This document shows positions 21,569-32,332 of a DNA stretch of 64,000 bases, one piece after another. The DNA comes from Cyathus striatus. Its lineage: Eukaryota; Basidiomycota; Agaricomycetes; Agaricales; Nidulariaceae. Location: assembly GCA_025738555.1 (NCBI GenBank), contig JAOVFP010000015.1, forward strand, positions 1,054,001-1,118,000, read 5' to 3'. The notes beneath the pieces were generated by a model, which worked only from the letters and a program-made list of their open reading frames with translations, did no database searches and was not told where the DNA came from. Every line of letters starts with the position of its first letter. Position 1 is the stretch's first letter. The translations under genes and the position numbers were made by a program.

Positions 21569-22818
21569 TCATTGTCCGGTATCCCTTACAGTGTTCAAGG
21601 TTTTCCCGGTGTTTAGCTGCGCTGAAGCACAAAGGGCAACCTGCACGAAATTAAAAGCAATCTAAGCATTGAAGTCTTTGATTAAACTCAAAAACTACGT
21701 ACCAAGAGCTCGTCTAAGACCTCTTTCTTCTTTTCCTCTAAACATCTCACTTTTTCTGAATAGGTGCCGTCAAGTGAACGTAATATTCTCGCAGAACTTC
21801 CGTCCTCGTCTATCTTTTTAACTACAGCGCATGCTGCCTTTAGAAGTCTAAGATTAAAAGTTAGACTAGATTATACTTAAATTTAAACAAAGAAATAACC
21901 ATACGCTTGCAGGTCGTATACCGATTGTAAAAGGAACAGCGGCACATCCCTTTGTTTTGAATGAGTAATAATGATCATCATAATCAGCAGTAACTTGCGG
22001 CCCCACAAAACAATTCTTTTGACTGATAACGGTGCTGTCTAAACAGTAGCACAGTCAGTGATAAAAGTGAAGTATACAAATTTGCGCACATACTTTTGTC
22101 TGCTCAAGAAGGTTTGATAGTCGTACAAATTTACTAATGCATCCGCTGAGTGGGATTGGAAGGTCCTCGCTGGCCAAGCTTTTAGCGATCTTCACGTTAA
22201 GCATTGTAAGGTCTGATATTTTTTTCTCCTTGGATGTCTGTAAATGATAATATACCCTCTTTCAGTACCAGGAAAGACATACATGACCAGAACGTACTTC
22301 AAACAGGCTTGCCGCTTTCAGCCATTTCTTGGTGTCTGAATGCCACTCTGAAATAGTGGCGGGCTCTTCACCACATTCCACATCCTCATCGGTACGAACC
22401 CCCTTCTTACAGCCTGTTTTTGATTGGGTATCCTCCTTCCAGCCCATTTCTTCGGTGCAATAAATCCTCTTCCCCTTTCCTTTACTTCTTGTCTGTTCGC
22501 TCTCTTTGTGAATTGGCTCCTTCCCTTCTACTAGCATAAATAGTTTCATGTTAACGGTGAATAAAGAAAGGAGCTCCGTCTTACTTACCTTCTGTGCCAG
22601 CGATGGCATTTCTTACAACTGTGATGACATCTTTCAACTGCAATGCTGACTATTGACCATATTAGTTGATAACTGTTGTGAGAGGTGAGTGCCGAGTATC
22701 TTACATTTTGTTTTGCCATGTAGACTTTGAGATCCTGTAGGCCCCTTGCGATGAGTTCGATGGCATTTTCTCCTTCTTCCGTGAGCCGATACTGGTACTG
22801 GTCCGTTGCATTAGCCAT
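21569..22818 (-). CDS. Seven-exon gene, 300-residue helical protein of unknown function
   Basis: Reconstructed by reading splice signals. Exons: 22818-22705, 22637-22589, 22527-22283, 22237-22094, 22038-21905, 21847-21703, 21640-21569. Introns are 45-67 nt, with donors GTAAGA, GTAAGT, GTATGT, GTATGT, GTATGG, GTACGT and acceptors ending AG. All phases agree, giving 903 nt ending in TGA. The protein starts MANATDQYQYRLTEEGENAI. It contains a charged middle (EGKEPIHKESEQTRSKGKGK; Cys at CKKGVRTDEDVEC). The C-terminal 190 residues look all-helical, with one hydrophobic helix (LLLIMMIII) and a Lys/Glu-rich helix (KVRCLEEKKKEVLDELL). The layout recalls N-terminal helical-bundle domains of fungal NLR/MLKL-like proteins; that is only an impression. 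No membrane targeting signal is obvious. Intact frame and consistent phases argue for a live gene. Confidence 0.7.
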
Positions 22819-23766
22819 TTACGAACAAAATATAGATATCTGTACGTACATCCTCAAGCCCGTGTATCATCCCCTCTTTAAAGTCGTTTTGAAATCTTGT
22901 TGCAATAGTTCTAAATGTCAGTTTCACAGTATACATATTCTATGGAAACTTGTGGCTGACTTTGTTTCGAGTGACATTTGCCAAGGGGAAGGGGTGTGGT
23001 ATAAAAGGGAGAGTGAGGTAGGCTCTTATAAGATAGAAAGACACCGGGTGGAATGAGGATTGAAGGTGGGATATACGACGAGTGTATAAAATATGGTGAA
23101 GTTGGTGGTAAGAGGCAGAGAGAAAGGTGAGGATAAAAAAGGCAATGCCTCGATTTTAAAGCCATCCTCCAGTGTCAGCCACGAAGAGTTTCCTAAATTG
23201 ACAGTGTCAGCCAACAAACTTCCGTTAAATTACAATTACTTCCCGACTGTGAAAAATTATATCAGATTTCAGTTGTATTTTAATCTTCGCAGAGCATTTC
23301 AATAATGCATATTATGTATCCCTATATAACCTAACAAAGTTCGATGCCGCAAAGCCACATCATGAAATATATTTACACCAGCTTGAAGAATGAACTGTTG
23401 AAGCTACGACTCTACTGCCAGTTGCGGATGCGGGATGAGTGTTGTAGTTACAACTAGTTAGCGTAGGAGGGTATAAACTAGCGACATTTCTTCCCATATT
23501 ACCAGTGGGATACGTGTGGAAAGTGCATGGGCACGGCTGGCTTCAAAGAGGGGAGTTGGGATGACATTTAGAGGAGTCGTGCTTTCGTGTTAGAATACCT
23601 CGGTATGGGACAGCGTGGCGGCTGGAAACACCTCGTTCTGCATCCTCCAGCACGCTGCGAACATGAATAAGCACTCATAAAAACGAAAAATAATATAGCA
23701 GAGAAAATATAGTACTCACTGAGTCACAAACTGTACCGGGACTGAGATAACACTTCTCAACATGTA
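22819..23766. other. Upstream region of the seven-exon gene, unassigned
   Basis: The first 150 bases left of this gap are the presumed promoter of the minus-strand gene. The rest has no readable gene on either strand. A short palindromic line (GTAGTTACAACTAG) lies near 23445. Confidence 0.35.
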
Positions 23767-23774
23767 CTATTGAC

Positions 23775-25523
23775 GGGGCTGCTAACTTTTCGAGTTCCAG
23801 TTAAGTTTTTCGAGTTAAAGTTAAGTTACACTTGAGTTATAGTCGAGTTCCACTTTTGAGCTCGCTTAACTTTTTCGAGTCAAAGTTAAGTTACCTCAAG
23901 TGGCGATTTTCTTATTTCGAGTGGACTCGAGTTCCCCACTTTTTTATTTTGGTGAAAGTTGAGTTCCCTCGAGTGGACTTAAGTTCCTTCCTTATTTTTT
24001 TTTGGTGAAAGTCGAGTTCCCTTGAGTAAACTTAAGTTCATGTCTTATTTTTTTTTGAATGAAAGTCGAGTTCCCTTTAATTATTTCGAGTCAAAGTTAA
24101 GTTCTGATAAGACTAACTCTTAGATGTACTCTATTATGCCAGTAGTAGCACCACCAACATAAAGTACTATTTCAGTATATGCGCCAGGACACGCACTTGG
24201 CTACAGGGATTCCGGAGTTAACGGCTTTTGCTGATGCGCGCATCAATAGTGCGTGATGGCAAATATACTGTCCTTGGCTGTTTCATGCGCCATTAACACC
24301 AACTACTGTATGTATTATTGTAGGGTATTTCATACAATACAATTGTAGAACATTCTTATTTTTCAAGTAAAATTTAAGTTCCCTAGTGTAAAGTTAAGTT
24401 TCTCGCTTATTTTTTTGAGCAAAAGTTAAGTTCCATCGAGTGGAGTCGAGTTTCTCGCTTATTTTTTTTGAGTGAAAGTTAAGTTCTATCGAGTCGAGTG
24501 GAGTTTCTTGCTTATAATTTTTTTCGAGTGTCAGTCGAGTGGAGTTAAGTTCCTCACTTATGCTAAATTCAAGTGTCAGTTAAGTTACCATCAAGTTACG
24601 TTCGAGTGATAAATGCCACTCGACTCCACTCGAATTTGAGTCGAGTTCCATTTGAGTTCCACTTAAGTTCCAGTTGAGTGTCTAACTTAAGTTCCTCAAG
24701 TTCCATAACAAAAAACCCATACTTTATGATTGTCCTCATTGTTGTCGCGATCCCTTAGCTCGTTGTTTCCCACACCCACCCCTGCTGCCGCAGATGTGTA
24801 AAAATAGTGCCATCACATCATCCATCAAATTCCCAATCATTCCACTCGCTTCCAATGCATTGATGGTGGTGGTGTCGCGCTTCTTCCACCGCTGTGCTCA
24901 ACAGTGAGCATTCATTTTGTGCATTCCTCACTCATTTTTTGCCCTCTTCTCATTATTTTTTTTAATACAACAAGAAGTACATTATTTAGTATATAATATA
25001 TTATTAGTTTCACAAATATAGTGCACTGTGCCTCCATAAAATTTAAAATGCATAATAATAATCTCAGGTTCTCATATAATATTCATCTATGATTTATCTG
25101 CACTGTGGAAATATTTAATATATATATGTGCTCGCAAAAATTGGTATGAAATACTCAAAAACTCGACCATAAACGAGAATACTAGTTGCTCACTGTGTGT
25201 GACAGTGATGAGCGATATGTACGCGATCAAATGCACTGTGGAAAACAGCGCGTGGTGCACATTAATCAATTTGATGGAGAGCGCCGAGCGGCATCAAAAA
25301 ATAGAATCAACATTCAGGGCATGGGAAATAACGACTGCGAGGCGCAATGGTGAGCGCGCAACAATTTAGTAATCCATAGAGGTGAGGAAATGTCTGTCAT
25401 AAACCATACAAATCAAGATAATTTACATTTTCGAGTTACAAGTTAAGTTCCCAAGTTAAGTTCCACTTGAGTGTCAGTCGAGTTCCATTCAAGTTACCGG
25501 TAACTCGAAAAGTTGACGGCCCC
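23775..25523. mobile_element. Non-autonomous inverted-repeat transposon (1.75 kb) rich in degenerate repeats
   Basis: The left end GGGGCTGCTAACTTTTCGAG and the reverse complement of the right end GGGGCCGTCAACTTTTCGAG form terminal inverted repeats with three mismatches in 20. The element is flanked by TATTGAC on both sides (23768-23774 and 25524-25530). Counting a shared C gives an 8-bp duplication, CTATTGAC, as expected for hAT-type insertion. Inside, 23780-24110, 24360-24700 and 25430-25520 consist of degenerate units built on TCGAGT and GTTAAGTTCC. The two stretches between them are unrelated and non-coding. No transposase is present, so it must be mobilised in trans. Confidence 0.75.
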
Positions 25524-25530
25524 TATTGAC

Positions 25531-26484
25531 GTACCCCCTGGGTTCGATCTCTCAGCCTACAGCCCGACAGCACAATCTTGTCGTATTTTTAATGCTGGTA
25601 GCAGCTGTACGACTCTAATGTTACAAATTCATGATAAGTTAGCACACGCATGGACATATCGTATATTGACGCGTGGTAGTGTGGTTCGGGGTTCCAGGCT
25701 ACGACGGTGGCATAAGCGCTTGTATCTGGTAAAGACGCGTAAATTTCCAAGTATATTACATAAGCTAATGTGATGCCCACAATTGGTACTCGTGTTGTTT
25801 CAGTGCTTAAGCTTCAAGCTTGCAATCCGGCTCTCGAGTACCCATTCAGCGATGAAACTAGACAGCAACAACAACAGATGGCTGGTAACACTATGTCCCC
25901 TCTCTCCCCCCTCCTCTTCCTCGTATATCCGCCTCAGTGCATGAAGAAAATACTCACTCTTTTACCTGTTCGATGGATAATGCTATTCCAGTGTTCAACT
26001 GCTTACTACATGGCTGGATTAAGTAAGGAACATTATGTAATCAGAGCCCCTTGTTTATACTATATGCTGGCGAAGAATACATGAATTTCATGAAGTTTCC
26101 AATAGTTTTATCTCCAAATAATTATACATATGTGTAGTCATGACTGTTTAGTGTATGTATATGCAGTTAAAACTAGTTTATATCATGAAGAAGCCTCAGT
26201 ATAACCTGCAGAAATGTAATCATGATTTTTGCATGTCTGTTGGCGATCTGAAATTCTGTGGGGTCTCAATCTGCGCCAACAGTGGTAAAATATGTTCCAG
26301 TGAATAATAATTAATGTTAAAATAGTGACTGTGTGATAAAACACTCGTGAAAAGTCATATCTGCAGTGTACTATGGTTAGAGAAAAGCAAACTTGATCTT
26401 TATGAAGAGAGTACAATGCTTTTCTTGTTTGAAGGGGGACTTTCCATGATGAAAAGTGGTCAGATACAGATATAACAATACTTT
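25531..26484. other. Intergenic, no gene recognised
   Basis: Frames on both strands are short. The line CCCCTGGGTTCGATCTCTCA near 25537 resembles a tRNA T-arm/B box, but no other tRNA part adjoins it. Confidence 0.35.
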
Positions 26485-27620
26485 TAAATGCCTACTAACA
26501 ACCCAACAGTGGTCCCGCTCACAAGAGGCTCCGGCGCACCCTTCTGGACTCTCCCCCTCTGCGGCATAAATCCCCAAAACATAACAGCAACCCAAGCCGC
26601 CATCCTCCACTCCGAATACCTCACACCCTACTCTCCCTCTCCCTCCAACTTTCCCTCTCCCAGACCCTCTTCACCCTCTCCTTCGCCAGCTGCGACTTTG
26701 CCCCAAGATGCATCATAAACATTTGGGATTAACTCCGGGGTGGATTCATAGAGGTGTTCGGATATATCGCAGACCGGATGGCAGCGTATGTCATTGGCTG
26801 GGACAGCATGAATGAGCCATTTGAGGGGCCTGTGGGCTGGCCTGATATCCAGATAAACAGGGGAGCACACCTAAGAAGGGGATGTATCCTACCCCTGCAT
26901 GGGAATGGGCCAGGAGAACACTTGGCTTGTTGAAGAATCAAGTCAGATGAGGGTGGGGAATGGGGGGGAGATTGGCCATGCGTGCTATTACAGCTGCGAG
27001 TGAGCTTTCACTTGCTACACTCAGCGGTTGTTTGCTCAAGGGTTCTCCGGTTCCGCCTGTCCCGCCTCCTCCGGTACATTTGCAGAAGAGGACAGACGGA
27101 GGCGATGCTTTGTCCGCCTACGTTTTCACAGCCCCAGTTACAGCCTTCTCTCTTGTCGAGATTGCACTCCGCGTCGACGCCTACGCTTTCCTCGTCCTGC
27201 ATGCCGAATTATTTGTCCTCCAACACTGACGAACGGGTCGAAGGCTTTGCTGGGAAGGTTAGCGCGTTGGAGTTTGATATTGGGCAGGTGTGTGTCAAGG
27301 TTGAGGTGAGCATTTATAGAGAAGATGTGTTGCAGTTCCAACTGGGTGGGAAGGCGGCAGAAAGTAGGATGACGGAGGTGTTTTTGCCTGTCGTGCATTT
27401 TGGGAATGTGGAGGTGGTGGGTGTGCATGATACTGAGGGGTGGTGGACTTGGTTGACTGGGAAGAGGGATGAGGTGAAGCCTGTGAGAGCGTCATTGGAG
27501 AGTGAGGGGAGGACGACATATCCACCTGCTCCGGCCACTTATCCGCCTTCCATATTGTCGTCTTCGATCATTTCTTCACAGTCTTCGGATTCCCTGGTTC
27601 TGCCACCACATTCATCGTAA
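26485..27620 (+). pseudogene. Broken GH5 glycosidase gene (glucosylceramidase/steryl-glucosidase type)
   Basis: Readable pieces in parental order are [20 protein letters not shown] and [12 protein letters not shown] (26537-26640), then [12 protein letters not shown], a stop, and GYIADRMAAYVIGWDSMNEP followed by FEGPVGWPD (26760-26850). VIGWDSMNEPFEG is a hallmark of the fungal GH5 glucosylceramidase-like branch, and the E of NEP is the acid/base catalyst. A gap follows. The C-terminal beta-domain is then readable at 27230-27500 (VEGFAGKVSALEFDIGQVCV; VFLPVVHFGNVEV; WWTWLTGKRDE). The N-terminal third, the second catalytic Glu region and the linking exons are missing or unreadable, and a low-complexity proline/serine run interrupts the frame. 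Functional enzyme is not expected. Confidence 0.7.
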
Positions 27621-28263
27621 TTACCATGGTGGATGCAAGAGGACTTGTTATCGGTGGAAGTGAAGCGCTCACCAGGGGCATAGACATATCAATAGTGTAC
27701 TAGTTTCATCCTCCATCACTGTAGAGGTGTAGTCCTCTACAGGGTGAGCCTTCCTCAGTCCCAAGTGCATAAGACCAGTTCTATAGGGAGAAACTAGCTA
27801 CACAGGCATAGGGATGATGGTAAGAAAGACTAAAGAGTGGTGATGTAAGCAAGTCTACTTATGTACTACTGTAAACCTTAACCCAACTCTTACAATCACA
27901 GCTTTCAATCTGAACAGAAAAGGGGGTGTTGGGGATACGGACTATGTTCAATGCCGGCATCATACACATCACTGTCAATTGAACGATTTATTTAGACTTG
28001 AATATGTATGTAGATTGAATTAATCATTTACAGTGCTTTGCATATCGATATAGACTTACAATTTCGGCAGCATATAGCTGAGTTCCACTGGCAGTATGAT
28101 CCGCGCCAGTCTGAAGGTGCGATTGACCACACCATCCCAAAATGGATAGCAGCTCGCCGTAGGCAAGCAGGCACAGTGGAAACCAGTGGGGCCACTAAAT
28201 TCCAGGGTTTGGCTGTGGGGTCGTCATTGGAGTTACATCTTAATACATATAAAATGAATTCAT
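27621..28263. other. Intergenic, distal upstream region of F-box copy 4
   Basis: The line CAATTGAACGATTTATTTAG near 27976 has counterparts upstream of copies 2 and 3. About 28060-28210 is unmatched in those copies and is probably an insertion. A 9-bp hairpin (CTGTAGAGG/CCTCTACAG) lies near 27720-27743. Confidence 0.4.
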
Positions 28264-28332
28264 CACAATTAATATAAGAGTATTTTGTCTTTGAAAGCAG
28301 CCTCCTTATATGTACTAACTTTCAAACCTACT
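28264..28332 (+). promoter_or_regulatory. Conserved upstream block of F-box-like genes
   Basis: Contains AATTAATATAAGAG, TTTTGTCTTTGAAAG and TTATATGTACTAACTTTCA in the same order as before copies 2 and 3, ending about 15 bases before the ATG at 28346. ATATAAGAG is a plausible TATA element. Conservation against a variable background is the only evidence. Confidence 0.5.
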
Positions 28333-28345
28333 ACACTACTATCAC

Positions 28346-29446
28346 ATGTTTCAAAACCCAAACATGACCCTCCGAAGGGCCAAACTTCTTCCCGAGTTGC
28401 AGGAAGAAATCATATCTACTTTATGGAATTCTCATTTGACTCTGCAAGCACGAGCCAAGTTCATATGGTCTGCATCACTCATAAACAATCATTGGAAGAG
28501 CACATTGATTTTTTGTGCATACCGAGACTATCATTTTTCTTCAAGAGCAATGTACGAGTGGTATATGGCCACATTAAATAATCAATATCTAGGTCAAGAT
28601 GTTGTGTCAAAAGATTTATGTCACAGTATAACGTTCCATTTAAATTGGAGTGGCTCCTTGCCAAGATTTGACTGGAGTAGATTTCCAGCATCAAACTTTC
28701 CGAATCTTCACCATGTTTTCTATGAAGATATTTGCATTCATTACATGGGACCAGAGGACTTCTGGCCATGGCTGGATTCTATCCCTCCACATATCAATTC
28801 TCTTCATTTAGGATTTGTGCAAATGGGATATCATGATCCACTTTATAAGCGCATGACAAATTGGAGAGATGACTGGGCATCAAAGGGTGTAGCATCTATC
28901 AAACATCTCGACATAGAAGGCATGGACGATGCAAACTTGGCATGGGATGTATTAGGACATCTGTTTCCTAATGTTGGCACAATTGATTGCTATAGTCATT
29001 GCATGGAACGTCCTCCGACTCAACTCCACAGCATCACCACTCAGAACATAACAAACTTTCAAGATTACATGTCCAACACGAGCAAAAGGGAAAGTCGCAA
29101 TGAAAAGGCAAATCGATTTTATAACTATATAACTCGAGAAAACTTAATGGATTATCAAACGGTTGTAATGAAATTCACGAATGCATTTTTACTTATATGT
29201 GAATATAACTACATTGAAGATATTGCACAGGACCATAGACTAGCACACTTTATTCTCTTATTGACAAGAAAGGGAAATGGGGATGAAAGAGAGGTGGCCA
29301 GGGAGAAGACAACAGTGACTGTCAACACCAGGTCGCCAAAATCCAAAAAGCGAACATTGTTGGGTTATCTGGAGAATTCACTCTCATCTATCCTCAAGGC
29401 TTTCAATATTAAAAGTCGCAGGGCTGCAATAATTCAGAATCCATGA
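28346..29446 (+). CDS. F-box-like protein, family copy 4 (intact)
   Basis: A single-exon frame of 366 codons begins MFQNPNMTLRRAKLLPELQ. The F-box-like segment lies at residues about 12-52 (LLPELQEEIISTLWN ... LINNHWKSTL), followed by the family's diverged repeats (GPEDFWPWLDSIPPHINSLH; KHLDIEGMDDANLAWDVLG) and a basic tail. The stop falls after AAIIQNP, where copy 3 continues SSSKPVTSKREKKPNSKA. The equivalent text SKPMVSKREKK is still readable after this stop, so a recent point change trimmed about 12-15 basic residues. Likely a substrate adaptor of an SCF ubiquitin ligase by family; target unknown. It is the only plus-strand member of the family here. Confidence 0.8.
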   Translation: MFQNPNMTLRRAKLLPELQEEIISTLWNSHLTLQARAKFIWSASLINNHWKSTLIFCAYRDYHFSSRAMYEWYMATLNNQYLGQDVVSKDLCHSITFHLNWSGSLPRFDWSRFPASNFPNLHHVFYEDICIHYMGPEDFWPWLDSIPPHINSLHLGFVQMGYHDPLYKRMTNWRDDWASKGVASIKHLDIEGMDDANLAWDVLGHLFPNVGTIDCYSHCMERPPTQLHSITTQNITNFQDYMSNTSKRESRNEKANRFYNYITRENLMDYQTVVMKFTNAFLLICEYNYIEDIAQDHRLAHFILLLTRKGNGDEREVAREKTTVTVNTRSPKSKKRTLLGYLENSLSSILKAFNIKSRRAAIIQNP

Positions 29447-29608
29447 AGTAAACCTATGGTTTCAAAGAGGGAGAAGAAATCCACTGATTGGTTCATCATT
29501 CGGAGAAGTCAAGGAGTCAGGGCCCAGACATGTCAGTAGATCTTCACTGAAAAACTTCATGGTTCGTTTTTTGAATATACAGTCTCAGCTGATAATAGTT
29601 TTCAACCG

Positions 29609-30240
29609 GATCTCGGCTCTTTTCTGAAAAGCTAATTGTTCGTTATCAATATGTCCAACACGAGTCACTCAACTCTCACACGAGCCTCCAATATTGATAC
29701 CAATGTTTAAAGACAGTGCTGGGGGCTGGATAAGTAGTAGTGGAAGAAGTCTGGCTGGTGCCGGGGTCGAGTATGAGTTTGAACTACTTAATCGGATTTA
29801 GTAGATATAGAGTACTTATAGTCGGTGATGGCGTACTTGAATTTTAAATGTGGGACAAGGTATTCTATGGATTGATGGTTGACATTGATAGCAGCGTAAT
29901 GCAGTGAAAGGAACTTAGAAGGTGACGTACATTCATATGTAGCACCATCAGGATCTCGGCTCTTTCTGAAAAGGGTTGATGCTACCATCGTTCGTTATCA
30001 ATGTGCCCAATAACTTGTGCAACTCCCACACGAGCTTCCAATATTAATGTCTAAAGACAGTGACAACTTGGATAAGTAGCAGTAACTGTGGAAGAAGTTT
30101 AACTGATGCCAGAATTGAATATAAATTTAAACTATTTAATCGGATTTAGTAGATATAAAGTATAGTTAGTGACGACATACTTGAATTTTTTCCTGAACAT
30201 AATTTAATCATAGTTTTCGACGATACGGTTGGTGTGAGTT
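29609..30240 (-). repeat. Dispersed repeat R, two tandem units
   Basis: Each unit begins GGATCTCGGCTCTTT, runs through ACACGAGCYTCCAATATT and TAATCGGATTTAGTAGATAT, and ends near GTACTTGAATTTT. The units are about 340 and 290 bases long, head to tail, and both match 19491-19870 in inverse orientation. The second unit is closer to the 19.5-kb copy. No coding or terminal-repeat signal seen. Confidence 0.7.
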
Positions 30241-30284
30241 GGGTGTGAGTCAACAAATCGTCATACTTACTTTATAGCTAGTGT

Positions 30285-30600
30285 AGAGGGGAAGATTGTT
30301 GAAGCTGCTGTGATTTACTTTGTGGGGACGTGTGCGTGGGTGCAGGATGTGGTTGTGTTGATGAATTTGCAGCTTTATATGGTCGATTCGATTAATTACA
30401 TAGTGTATTTTCATTATAAGAGGGCGTACAAGGCATCTATGGGGCCTGGGGCTGGCAAGTTTGATATGGCCAGTCCAGATTTGGAGGATGGTGTTGTGGG
30501 GGCGATGAGTGCTATTTATGGGAATCGGGGTGGGGGGATATGGAGGGGGAGGGGCGGGGGCGAGTGTTAGTACGACCGGGGGACGCGTGTATATACCCTT
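30285..30600 (+). pseudogene. Snf1/AMPK-alpha C-terminal fragment
   Basis: One open frame reads VVLMNLQLYMVDSINYIVYF, matching the IQLFQIETNNYLVDFKF part of yeast Snf1, then KASMGPGAGKFDMASPDLED and a glycine-rich run that ends in a stop. The start is abrupt, within the exon encoding EAAVIYFVGT. The closing FVFMDVxCRLILELA segment is missing. It is the only copy right of 20 kb on the plus strand and lies between repeat R and a small inverted-repeat element. Confidence 0.7.
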
Positions 30601-30778
30601 ATCACATGCCCTACTCCAGCCTGTATAAGGGACAAGACAGAACAAGATGCAGAAGCAGAAAGAGAGGCAGAAAGAGAGGCAGAAATAACAGAGAACGCAA
30701 AAACAAACAAATGAAACAACGAAACAATGAAAAACATAACAAGGGGAGGACAGACTAGAGAGATCAAGGACTCAAATA

Positions 30779-31423
30779 GGGGAAATCAAAGCTTGCCTCT
30801 TGGCAAAACGAAATAAATCAAGGGCGAGCCTAAAAGATTCCCACAGAACTCAACGAGGCAGTTCCATGAGGTGGCATGTTGCTCCGAGGCGGCAGACTTC
30901 TACCTGTTTAAGTCGGAGCTTGAATAAGAGCTACCTCTGGGAGGCTCTGGGCTCATCGTTCGTCAATGTACATATTAATGACCTATTCATGCAATATCAT
31001 AGGCTACATTCCCTTCTTACTACTTCTATTCCTATGTTTAATTCACACTCTTCAGTTGTTTCCAACACACTCACTGAGTCTGAGTCTTCGACAAGCAAAG
31101 ACCTCGATGAAAAACTCACATCTCTCAAGGCTAGTAGCCTGAAGTCCAAGACTAGCACCACAGAAGCTACCTCCGCCCTCCAGGCTGACAAAGAGAATGT
31201 GCTTACTCTGATACTACTGGTCTATGGTCTGGGCTTACTCAACATTCAACATTTTGTGTACTCCGCGTATTAGTTATTTTAATCTCCGCCTAAGCGTATC
31301 GGCGAAAAGTAGTCGTTCGTATTGACGTGATTTGAGGCTGTCAAAGCTGGCAAAAATCAAAACATTATTCACACGCACCATCAAATCTCTTGGCAAAACA
31401 AAACAGCTAGCTTTGATTTCCCC
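30779..31423. mobile_element. TA-flanked inverted-repeat element (645 bp)
   Basis: The left end GGGGAAATCAAAGCTTGC and the reverse complement of the right end GGGGAAATCAAAGCTAGC match at 17 of 18 positions. Both are flanked by TA (30777-30778, 31424-31425), as for Tc1/mariner-like or related MITEs. A further shared line, CTCTTGGCAAAAC, lies inside both ends but in the same (not inverted) orientation. A frame of about 155 codons inside (Ser/Thr/Lys-rich) has no transposase features. A half copy with the same left end lies at 52956. Confidence 0.7.
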
Positions 31424-31425
31424 TA

Positions 31426-32332
31426 ATGTTAGGGTCTAAAGGACTTGTCGGAAATATGTTGGAAATATGTACTGTACCTGTACCCAGTTTAGCTTTCCTC
31501 CAACACTGTACTTGTAACTACCGTAATTAGTCGAGTCATACAGTGATGATCTCTGAGAGGGCTTCCCCCTAGCACCCATGCAAGGAGGCCTGGTCTCACA
31601 GCTCCTTCCCCACGGCCTGCTGAGTCATCGGTCGAGCACGTCTCAAGGTGGGGAGAGGTCGAGACATTAAGGCACTGCTGACATTAGTGATGGGTAGAAA
31701 GAATATTATTGTGTAAGTAATGGCGTGCAAGAAAGGAATATTGTATACGCACTTTTGTAACCATCAGCTTTATTGTGGAGGAGGGCAGATACAGTGGTAC
31801 GCCGGTCTTCAGATTATGTTTTTCAAAGTCTGTGACCATCGGTTTTGTTGCTCCCTTTCCACCTTACTAGACTCTCTCTATCAACATAAGTTAAAAGTAT
31901 ATTAAACGTACAATCACTTGTTAAAGATATGTAACTGGTTACTTGGACTTGGACAGTTACATAATTGAGACCAGACGTCTCAATTTTCGCAGAACAACAA
32001 AAGTAGCGGTGTAAGAGTCAAGAAAGTAGCGGCAAGTCGAGGAAGTGGCACAATACCAAAGATAAGCAGTGTGTATAAAGGTCCCAAAAAGTGGATGACT
32101 CAAAGAAAGTGGCGGCAAGTCAAGGAAGTGGCGAGGTAATAACAAGATGTAGTATGGAGAGGAAGGTACCAAAAGTGGCGCTCACATATCAAAGTGGGCG
32201 CGGTGCCGAACGAATGTGCACTTTGAACGCATGCGCACTGCGTTCTATTGCATATTTATATGCACATGCGTACTTATCTATCCATCAGAACCCTGAATCT
32301 TCTCAATGGAATATGTATACGATACCTTTGCA
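31426..32332. other. Intergenic with a short direct repeat
   Basis: Mostly unassigned. Around 32008-32038 and 32100-32132 a line of the form AAGTRGCGGCAAGTC followed by AGGAAGTGGC is repeated, with weaker echoes near 32170-32200. No gene found. Confidence 0.4.

Noticed and set aside
24120..25420. Unique stretches within the 1.75-kb element as captured genes
   Set aside because: No frame longer than about 60 codons and no family resemblance.
25537..25560. Second tRNA-like line (GGGTTCGATCTC)
   Set aside because: Isolated match without any cloverleaf partner sequences.
30800..31273. Frame inside the 645-bp element as a transposase gene
   Set aside because: It has no DDE/DDD-type motif, no helix-turn-helix pattern and starts at a non-ATG codon; the element is too short to be autonomous.
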